64,000 bases of DNA from Clusia tigrina (Eukaryota; Arthropoda; Insecta; Diptera; Clusiidae): the NCBI GenBank assembly GCA_920105625.2, contig CAKKTE020000070.1, positions 62,001-126,000 of the forward strand, given 5' to 3'. Made by a program: the position numbers and the translations under genes. Under the pieces are notes generated by a model. That model searched no databases and was not told where the DNA came from. It saw only the letters and a program-made list of their open reading frames with translations. Below, in pieces: positions 53,401 to 63,614 of this stretch (within the stretch, counting starts at the first letter, position 1; each line of letters starts with the position of its first letter).

Positions 53401-56400
53401 ACAATAAAGTACTCGAGCCTCTTGTCAATTAAGGCTATCTCTCAAAGCTATGCTACCCTTGAGTCCCAAATCAAACACTGATAAAACTTCAAATGGCCCT
53501 AACTTCTATATGGTACGTCCTACACCTATCAAAGTTTGCAACATACAAATGCTTGTAAATTTTTACTGGAGCGTCATAAAACCTTGAAATTTTGTAACAA
53601 TAAAGTACTCGAGCCTCTTGTCAATTTAAGCTATCGCTCAAAGCTATGCTACCCTTGAGTCCCAAATCAAACACTGATAAAACTTCAAATGGCCCTAACT
53701 TCTATACGAGACGTCCTACACCTATCAAAGTTTGCAACATACAAATGCTTGTAACTTGTTACTGGAGCGTCATAAAATCTTGAAATTTTGTACCAATAAA
53801 GTACTCGAGCCTCTTGCCAATTTAAGCTATCGGTCAAAGCTATGCTACCCTTGAGTCCCAAATCAAACACTGATAAAATTTCAAATGGCCCTAACTTCTA
53901 TACGGTACGTCCTACACCTATCAATGTTTGCAACATACAAATGCTTCTAACTTTTTACTGGAGCGTCATAAAACGTTGAAATTTTGTAACAATAAAGTAC
54001 TCGAGCCACTTGTCAATTTAAGCTATCGCTCAAAGATATGCTACCCTTGAGTCCCAAATCAAACACTGATAAAACTGCAAATAGCCCTAACTTCTATACG
54101 GTATGTCCTACACCTATCAAAGTTTGCAACATACAAATGCTTGTAACTTTTTACGGGAGCGTCATAAAACCTTGAAATTTTCTAACAATAAGGTACTCGA
54201 GCTTCTTGTCAATTTAAGCTATCGCTCAAAGCTATGCTACCCCTGAGTCCCAAATGAAACACTGATAAAACTTCAAATGGCCCTAACTTCTATACGGTAC
54301 GTCCTACATCTATCAAAGTTTGCAACATACAAAGGCTTGTAACCTTTTACTGGACCGTCATAAAATCTTGAAATTTCGTAACAATAAAGTACTCGAGCCT
54401 CTTGTCAATTTAAGCTATCTCTCAAAGCTATGCTACCCTTGAATCCCAAATCAAACACTGATAAAACTTCAAATGGCCCTAACTTCTATACGAGACGTCC
54501 TACACCTATCAAAGTTTGCAACATACAAATGCTTGTAACTTTTTACTGGAGCGTCAAAAACTCTTGAAATTTTGTACCAATAAAGTACTCGAGCCTCTTG
54601 CCAATTTAAGCTATCGCTCAAAGCTATGCTACCCTTGAGTCCCAAATCAAACACTGATAAAATTTCAAATGGCCCTAACTTCTATACGGTACGTCCTACA
54701 CCTATCAATGTTTGCAACATACAAATGCTTGTAACTTTTTACTGGAGCGTCATAAAACGTTGAAATTTTGTAACAATAAAATACTCGAGCCACTTGTCAA
54801 TTTAAGCTATCGCTCAAAGATGTGCTACCCTTGAGTCCCAAATCAAACACTGATAAAACTTCAAATAGCTCTAACTTCTATACGGTATGTCCTACACCTA
54901 TCAAAATTTGCAATATACAAATGCTTGTAACTTTTTACGGGAGCGTCATAAAACCTTGAAATTTTGTAACAATAAGGTACTCGAGCTTCTTGTCAATTTA
55001 AGGTATCGCTCAAGGCTATGCTACCCTTGAGTCCCAAATCAAACACTGATAAAACTTCAAATGGCCCTATCTTCTATACGGTACGTCCTACACCTATCAA
55101 AGTTTGCAACATACAAACGCTTGTAACTTTTTACTGGAGCGTCATAAAATCTTGAAATTTCGTAACAATAAAGTACTCGAGCCTCTTGTCAATTAAGGCT
55201 ATCTCTCAAAGCTATGCTACCCTTGAGTCCTAAATCAAACACTGATAAAACTTCAAATGGCCCTAACTTCTATACGACACGTCCTACACCTATCAAATTT
55301 TGCAACATACAAATGCTTGTAACTTTTTACTGGAGCGTCATAAAATCTTGAATTTTTGTACCAATAAAGTACTCGAGCCTCTTGCCAATTTAAGCTATGG
55401 CTCAAAGCTATGCTACCCTTGAGTCCCAAATCAAACACTGATAAAATTTCAAATGGCCCTAACTTCTATACGGTACGTCCTACACCTATCAATGTTTGCA
55501 ACATACAAATGCTTATAACTTTTTACTGGAGCGTCATAAAACGTTGAAATTTTGTAACAATAAAGTACTCGAGCCACTTGTCAATTTAAGCTATCGCTCA
55601 AATCTATGCTACCCTTGAGTCCCAAATCAAACACTGATAAAACTTCAAATGGCTCTAACTTCTATACGGTACGTCCTACACCTATCAAAGTTTGTAATAT
55701 ACAAATGCTTGAAACTTTTTACTGGAGCGTCATAAAACCTTGAAATTTTGTAACAATAAAGTACTCGAGCCTCTTGTCAATTTAAGCTATCGCTCAAAGC
55801 TATGCTACCCTTGAGTCCCAAATCAAACACTGATAAAACTTCAAATGGCCCTAGCTTCTATACGGTACGTCCTACATCTATCAAAGTTTGCAACATACAA
55901 GCGCTTGTAACTTTTTACTGGAGCGTCATAAAATCTTGAAATTTCGTAACAATAAAGTTCTCGAGCCTCTTGTCAATTTAAGCTATCTCTCAAAGCTATG
56001 CTACCCTTGAGTCCCAAATCAAACACTGATAAACCTTCAAATGGCCCTAACTTCTATACGAGGCGTCCTACACCTATCAAAGTTTGCAACATACAAATGC
56101 TTGTAACTTTTTACTGGAGCGTCATAAAATCTGGAAATTTTGTACCAATAAATTACTCGAGCCTCTTGCCAATTTAAGCTATCGCTCAAAGCTATGCTAC
56201 CCTTGAGTCCCAAATCAAACACTGATAAAATTTCAAATGGCCCTAACTTCTATACGGTACGTCCTACACCTATAAATGTTTGCAACATACAAATGCTTGT
56301 AACTTTTTACGGGAGCGTCATAAAACCTTGAAATTTTCTAACAATAAGGTACTCGAGCTTCTTGTCAATTTAAGCTATCGCTCAAAGCTATGCTACCCTT

Positions 56401-58710
56401 GAGTCCCAAATGAAACACTGATAAAACTTCAAATGGCCCTAACTTCTATATGGTACGTCCTACACCTATCAAAGTTTGCAACAATACAAATGCTTGTAAA
56501 TTTTTACTGGAGCGTCATAAAACCTTGAAATTTTGTAACAATAAAGTACTCGAGCCTCTTGTCAATTTAAGCTATCGCTCAAAGCTATGCTACCCTTGAG
56601 TCCCAAATCAAACACTGATAAAACTTCAAATGGCCCTAACTTCTATACGAGACGTCCTACACCTATCAAAGTTTGCAACATACAAATGCTTCTAACTTTT
56701 TACTGTAGCGTCATAAAATCTTGAAATTTTGTACCAATAAAGTACTCGAGCCTCTTGCCAATTTAAGCTATCGGTCAAAGCTATGCTACCCTTGAGTCCC
56801 AAATCAAACACTGATAAAATTTCAAATGGCCCTAACTTCTATACGGTACGTCCTACACCTATCAATGTTTGCAACATACAAATGCTTCTAACTTTTTACT
56901 GGAGCGTCATAAAACGTTGAAATTTTGTAACAATAAAGTACTCAAGCCACTTATCAATTTAAGCTATCGCTCAAAGATATGCTACCCTTGAGTCCCAAAT
57001 CAAACACTGATAAAACTTCAAATAGCCCTAACTTCTATACGGTATGTCCTACACCTATCAAAGTTTGCAACATACAAATGCTTGTAACTTTTTACGGGAG
57101 CGTCATAAAACCTTGAAATTTACTAACAATAAGGTACTCGAGCTTCTTGTCAATTTAAGCTATCGCTCAAAGCTATGCTACCCTTGAGTCCCAAATGAAA
57201 CACTGATAGAACTTCAAATGGCCCTAACTTCTATATGGTACGTCCTACACCTATCAAAGTTTGCAACATACAAATGCTTGTAAATTTTAACTGGAGCGCC
57301 ATAAAACCTTGAAATTTTGTAACAATCCAGCCTCTTGTCAATTTAAGCTATCGCTCAAAGCTATGCTACCCTTGAGTCCCAAATCAAACACTGATAAAAC
57401 TTCAAATGGCCCTAGCTTCTATACGGTCCGTCCTACAGCTATCAAAGTTTGCAACATACAAACGCTTGTAACTTTTTACTGGAGCGTCATAAAATCTTGA
57501 AATTTCGTAACAATAAAGTAATCGAGCCTCTTGTCAATTTAAGCTATCTCTCAAAGCTATGCTACCCTTGAGTCCCAAATCAAACACTGATAAACCTTCA
57601 AATGGCCCTAACTTCTATACGGTACGTCCTACACCTATCAATGTTTGCAACATACAAATGCTTCTAACTTTTTACTGGAGCGTCATAAAACGTTGAAATT
57701 TTGTAACAATAAAGTAATCGAGCCTCTTGTCAATTTAAGCTATCTCTCAAAGCTATACTACCCTTGAGTCCCAAATCAAACACTGATAAACCTTCAAATG
57801 GCCTTAACTTCTATACGGTACGTCCTACACCTATCAAAGTTTGCAACATACAAATGCTTGTAACTTTTTACGGGAGCGTCATAAAACCTTGAAATTTTCT
57901 AACAATAAGGTACTCGAGCTTCTTGTCAATTTAAGCTATCGCTCAAAGCTATGCTACCCTTGAGTCCCAAATGAAACACTGATAAAACTTCAAATGGCCC
58001 TAACTTCTATACGAGACGTCCTACATCTATCAAAGTTTGCAACAAACAAACGCTTGTAACTTTTTACTGGAGCGTCATAAAATCTTGAAATTTCGTAACA
58101 ATAAAGTACTCGAGCCTCTTGTCAATTTAAGCTATCTCTCAAAGCTATGCTACCCTTGAGTCAAAAATCAAACACTAATAAAACTTCAAATGGCCCTAAC
58201 TTCTATATGAGACGTCCTACACCTATCAAAGTTTGCAACATACAAATGCTTGTAACTTTTTACTGGAGCGTCATAAAATCTTGAAATTTTGTACCAATAA
58301 AGTACTCGAGCCTCTTGCCAATTTAAGCTATCGCTCAAAGCTATGCTACCCTTGAGTCCCAAATCAAACACTGATAAAATTTCAAATGGCCCTAACTTCT
58401 ATACGGTACGTCCTACACCTATCAATGTTTGCAACATACAAATGCTTGTAACTTTTTACTGGAGCGTCATAAAACGTTGAAATTTTGTAAGAATAAAATA
58501 CTCGAGCCACTTGTCAATTTAAGCTATCGCTCAAAGATATGCTACCCTTGAGTCCCAAATCAAACACTGATAAAACTTCAAATAGCCCTAACTTCTATAC
58601 GGTATGTCCTACACCTATCAAAATTTGCAATATACAAATGCTTGTAACTTTTTACGGGAGCGTCAGAAAACCTTGAAATTTTGTAACAATAAGGTACTCG
58701 AGCTTCTTGT
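50500..58710. repeat. HOR domain 7: 4-unit (784-bp) repeat with a 1764-bp duplication
   Basis: Monomers of the GAGACGTCC / GTACCAATAAAG class recur near 51.15, 51.94, 52.72, 53.70, 54.49, 55.27 and 56.06 kb. Spacings are 784 bp apart from one of 980. Typical order is that monomer, then one with TCAATGTTTGC and AAAACGTTG, one with AAAGATATGC and TATGTCC followed by TTTACGGGAGCG, and one with TATCTCTC. About 51.90-53.51 kb is repeated at 53.66-55.27 kb at a 1764-bp (9-unit) offset, sharing CTGCAAATAGCC, AAAGATGTGC, CAAGGCTATGC and CAATTAAGGC. Confidence 0.75.
57315..57340. repeat. Second 8-bp deletion at the AAAGTACT site
   Basis: GTAACAATCCAGCCTC lacks AAAGTACT after AACAAT and carries C for G in the next few bases. 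It is the same 8-bp window as that missing at 41.68 kb, but in a different monomer context, so it may have arisen separately. Confidence 0.7.
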
Positions 58711-59810
58711 CAATTTAAGCTATCGCTTAAAGCTATGCTACCCTTGAGTCCCAAAACAAACACTGATAAAACTTCAAATGGCCCTAACTTCTATATGGTA
58801 CGTCCTACATCTATCAAAGTTTGCAACATACAAATGCTTGTAACTTTTTACTGGAGCGTCATAAAACCTTGAAATTTTGTAACAATAAAGTACTCGAGCC
58901 TCTTGTCAATTTAAGCTATCGCTCAAAGCTATGCTACCCTTGAGTCCCAAATCAAACACTGATAAAATTTCAAATGGCCCTAACTTCTATACGGTACGTC
59001 CTACACCTATCAAACTTTGCAACATACAAATGCTTGTAACTTTTTACTGGAGCATCATAAGACCTTGAAATTTTGCAACAATAAAGTACTCTAGCCCCTT
59101 GTCAATTTAAGCTATCGCTCAAATCTATGCTACCCTTGAGTCCCAAATCAAACACTGATAAAACTTCAAATGGCCCTAACTTCTATACGAGACGTCCTAT
59201 ACCTATCAAAGTTTGCAACATACAAATGCTTGTAACTTTTTACTGGAGCGTCATAAAATCTTGAAATTTGGTACCAATAAAGTACTCGAGCCTCTGGCCA
59301 ATTTAAGCTATCGCTCAAAGCTATGCTACCTTTGAGTCCCAAATCAAACACTGATAAAATTTCAAATGGCCCTAACTTCTATACGGTACGTCCTACACCT
59401 CTCAATGTTTGCAACATACAAATGCTTGTAACTTTCAACTGGAGCGTCATAAAACGTTGAAATTTTGTAACAATAAAGTACTCGAGTCACTTGTCAATTT
59501 AAGCTATCGCTCAAAGCTATGCTACCCTTGAGTCCCAAATCAAACACTGATAAAATTTCAAATGGCCCTAACTTCTATACGGTACGTCCTACACCTATCA
59601 ATGTTTGCAACATACAAATGCTTCTAACTTTTTACTGGAGCGTCATAAAACGTTGAAATTTTGTAACAATAAAGTACTCGAGCCACTTGTCAATTTAAGC
59701 TATAGCTCAAATCTATGCTACCCTTGAGTCCCAAATCAAACACTGATAAAACTTCAAATGGCTCTAACTTCTATACGGTACGTCCTACACCAATCAAAGT
59801 TTGCAATATA

Positions 59811-59850
59811 CAAATGCTTGTAACTTTTTACCCTTGAGTCCCAAATCAAA
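59811..59850. repeat. 86-bp deletion monomer, copy 1
   Basis: CTTTTTACCCTTGAG joins unit position about 93 to about 180, leaving a 110-bp unit. TAC is shared at both breakpoints (TTTTTAC and TGCTAC), so a short-homology deletion is likely. It is the size marker of the 2854-bp repeat. Confidence 0.88.
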
Positions 59851-62664
59851 CACTGATAAAATTTCAAATGGCTCTAACTTCTATACGCTACGTCCTACAC
59901 CTATCAATGTTTGCAACATACAAATGCTTGTAACTTTTTACTGGAGCGTCATAAAACCTTGAAGTTTTGTAACAATAAAGTACTCGAGCCTCTTGTCAAT
60001 TTAAGCTGTCGCTCAAAGCTATGCTACCCTTGAGTCCAAAATCAAACACTGATAAAATTTCAAATGGCCCTAACTCCTATACGGTACGTCCTACACCTAT
60101 CAAAGTTTGCAATATACAAATGCTTGTAACTTTTTACTGGAGCGTCATAAAACCTTGAAATTTTGTAACAATAAAGTACTCTAGCCACTTGTCAATTTAA
60201 GCTATCGCTCAAATCTATGCTACCCTTGAGTCCCAAATCAAACACTGATAAAACTTCAAATGGCTCAAACTTCTATACGGTACGTCCTACACATATAAAA
60301 GTTTGCAACATACAAATGCTTGTAACTATTTACTGGAGCGTCATAAAACCTTGAAATTTTGTAACAATAAAGTACTCTAGCCACTTGTCAATTTAAGCTA
60401 TCGCTCAAATCTATGCTACCCTTGAGTCCCAAATCAAACACTGATAAAACTTCAAATAGCCCTAACTTCTATACGGTATGTCCTACACCTATCAAAATTT
60501 GCAATATACATATGCTTGTAACTTTTTACGGGAGCGTCATAAAACCTTGAAATTTTGTAACAATAAGGTACTCGAGCTTCTTGTCAATTTAAGCTATCGC
60601 TTAAAGCTATGCTACCCTTGAGTCCCAAAACAAACACTGATAAAACTTCAAATGGCCCTAACTTCTATATGGTACGTCCTACATCTATCAAAGTTTGCAA
60701 CATACAAATGCTTGTAACTTTTTACTGGAGCGTCATAAAACCTTGAAATTTTGTAACAATAAAGTACTCGAGCCTCTGGTCAATTTAAGCTATCGCTCAA
60801 AGCTATGCTACCCTTGAGTCCCAAATCAAACACTGATAAAATTTCAAATGGCCCTAACTTCTATACGGTACGTCCTACACCTATCAAAGTTTGCAACATA
60901 CAAATGCTTGTAACTTTTTACTGGAGCATCATAAGACCTTGAAATTTTGCAACAATAAAGTACTCTAGCCCCTTGTCAATTTAAGCTATCGCTCAAATCT
61001 ATGCTACCCTTGAGTCCCAAATCAAACACTGATAAAACTTCAAATGGCCCTAACTTCTATACGAGACGTCCTACACCTATCAAAGTTTGCAACATACAAA
61101 TGCTTGTAACTTTTTACTGGAGCGTCATAAAATCTTGAAATTTGGTACCAATAAAGTACTCGAGCCTCTGGCCAATTTAAGCTATCGCTCAAAGCTATGC
61201 TACCTTTGAGTCCCAAATCAAACACTGATAAAATTTCAAATGGCCCTAACTTCTATACGGTACGTCCTACACCTATCAATGTTTGCAACATACAAATGCT
61301 TGTAACTTTCAACTGGAGCGTCATAAAACGTTGAAATTTTGTAACAATAAAGTACTCGAGTCACTTGTCAATTTAAGCTATCGCTCAAAGCTATGCTACC
61401 CTTGAGTCCCAAATCAAACACTGATAAAATTTCAAATGGCCCTAACTTCTATACGGTACGTCCTACACCTATCAATGTTTGCAACATACAAATGCTTCTA
61501 ACTTTTTACTGGAGCGTCATAAAACGTTGAAATTTTGTAACAATAAAGTACTCGAGCCACTTGTCAATTTAAGCTATCGCTTAAAGCTATGCTACCCTTG
61601 AGTCCCAAAACAAACACTGATAAAACTTCAAATGGCCCTAACTTATATATGGTACGTCCTACATCTATCAAAGTTTGCAAAATACAAATGCTTGTAACTT
61701 TTTACTGGAGCGTCATAAAACCTTGAAATTTTGTAACAATAAAGTACTCGAGCCTCTTGTCAATTTAAGCTATCGCTCAAAGCTATGCTACCCTTGAGTC
61801 CCAAATCAAACACTGATAAAATTTCAAATGGCCCTAACTTCTATACGGTACGTCCTACACCTATCAAAGTTTGCAACATACAAATGCTTGTAACTTTTTA
61901 CTGGAGCATCATAAGACCTTGAAATTTTGCAACAATAAAGTACTCTAGCCCCTTGTCAATTTAAGCTATCGCTCAAATCTATGCTACCCTTGAGTCCCAA
62001 ATCAAACACTGATAAAACTTCAAATGGCCCTAACTTCTATACGAGACGTCCTATACCTATCAAAGTTTACAACATACAAATGCTTGTAACTTTTTACTGG
62101 AGCGTCATAAAATCTTGAAATTTGGTACCAATAAAGTACTCGAGCCTCTGGCCAATTTAAGCTATCGCTCAAAGCTATGCTACCTTTGAGTCCCAAATCA
62201 AACACTGATAAAATTTCAAATGGCCCTAACTTCTATACGGTACGTCCTACACCTCTCAATGTTTGCAACATACAAATGCTTGTAACTTTCAACTGGAGCG
62301 TCATAAAACGTTGAAATTTTGTAACAATAAAGTACTCGAGTCACTTGTCAATTTAAGCTATCGCTCAAAGCTATGCTACCCTTGAGTCCCAAATCAAACA
62401 CTGATAAAATTTCAAATGGCCCTAACTTCTATACGGTACGTCCTACACCTATCAATGTTTGCAACATACAAATGCTTCTAACTTTTTACTGGAGCGTCAT
62501 AAAACGTTGAAATTTTGTAACAATAAAGTACTCGAGCCACTTGTCAATTTAAGCTATAGCTCAAATCTATGCTACCCTTGAGTCCCAAATCAAACACTGA
62601 TAAAACTTCAAATGGCTCTAACTTCTATACGGTACGTCCTACACCAATCAAAGTTTGCAATATA

Positions 62665-62705
62665 CAAATGCTTGTAACTTTTTACCCTTGAGTCCCAAAT
62701 CAAAC
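62665..62705. repeat. 86-bp deletion monomer, copy 2
   Basis: The same CTTTTTACCCTTGAG junction lies 2854 bp downstream of the first (59831 to 62685), preceded by the same rare CACCAATCAAAG and GCAATATAC variants. It is a copy of that deletion, not a second event. Confidence 0.88.
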
Positions 62706-63502
62706 ACTGATAAAATTTCAAATGGCTCTAACTTCTATACGGTACGTCCTACACCTATCAATGTTTGCAACATACAAATGCTTGTAACTTTTTACTGGAG
62801 CGTCATAAAACCTTGAAGTTTTGTAACAATAAAGTACTCGAGCCTCTTGTCAATTTAAGCTGTCGCTCAAAGCTATGCTACCCTTGAGTCCAAAATCAAA
62901 CACTGATAAAATTTCAAATGGCCCTAACTCCTATACGGTTCGTCCTACACCTATCAAAGTTTGCAATATACAAATGCTTGTAACTTTTTACTGGAGCGTC
63001 ATAAAACCTTGAAATTTTGTAACAATAAAGTACTCTAGCCACTTGTCAATTTAAGCTATCGCTCAAATCTATGCTACCCTTGAGTCCCAAATCAAACACT
63101 GATAAAACTTCAAATGGCTCAAACTTCTATACGGTACGTCCTACACATATAAAAGTTTGCAACATACAAATGCTTGTAACTTTTTACTGGAGCGTCATAA
63201 AACCTTGAAATTTTGTAACAATAAAGTACTCTAGCCACTTGTCAATTTAAGCTATCGCTCAAATCTATGCTACCCTTGAGTCCCAAATCAAACACTGATA
63301 AAACTTCAAATAGCCCTAACTTCTATACGGTATGTCCTACACCTATCAAAATTTGCAATATACAAATGCTTGTAACTTTTTACGGGAGCGTCATAAAACC
63401 TTGAAATTTTGTAACAATAAGGTACTCGAGCTTCTTGTCAATTTAAGCTATCGCTTAAAGCTATGCTACCCTTGAGTCCCAAATCAAACACTGATAAAAC
63501 TT

Positions 63503-63614
63503 CAAATGGCCCTAACTTCTATATGGTACGTCCTACATCTATCAAAGTTTGCAACATACAAATGCTTGTAACTTTTTACTGGAGCGTCATAAAACCTTGA
63601 AATTTTGTAACAAT
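63503..63614. repeat. Internal 56-bp tandem sub-repeat within the monomer
   Basis: Unit positions 18-73 and 74-129 can be aligned without a gap at an offset of 56 bp. Both halves start CAAATG, have TAACTT ten bases in, then GG and CGTC, and end with AAA.TTTG.AACA. In the majority monomer I count 35 identical positions of 56 (about 62%). The rest of the unit (130-196 plus 1-17) is not clearly a third copy, although TCAAAGCTATGCTAC resembles TCAAAGTTTGCAAC of the first half. The same layout is present in every full-length monomer. This suggests an ancestral repeat of about 56 bp, later replaced by the 196-bp unit as the amplified element. Confidence 0.75.
63557..63570. other. Short dyad TACAAATGCTTGTA conserved in most monomers
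   Basis: TACAA and TTGTA form a perfect 5-bp inverted repeat around ATGC at unit positions 72-85. An outer AAGT (60-63) and ACTT (86-89) could extend the stem if eight bases bulge out on one side. Most monomers keep it. Recurrent variants weaken it: AACGC for AATGC changes only the loop, whereas TTGAAAC, TTCTAAC and AATTCTTG alter the stem or its surroundings. A structural or protein-binding role is inference only. Confidence 0.4.

Noticed and set aside
17..63000. Dozens of 61-83 codon minus-strand ORFs (MFDLGLKGSIALSDSLNW type)
   Set aside because: They start at GTG, span almost exactly one monomer, and exist only where GTCAATTT has become GCCAATTT (TGA to TGG) and GTAACA has become GTACCA or GTGCCA. 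The repeat period leaves remainder 1 modulo 3, so the frame cannot continue between units. They are by-products of the repeat, not genes.
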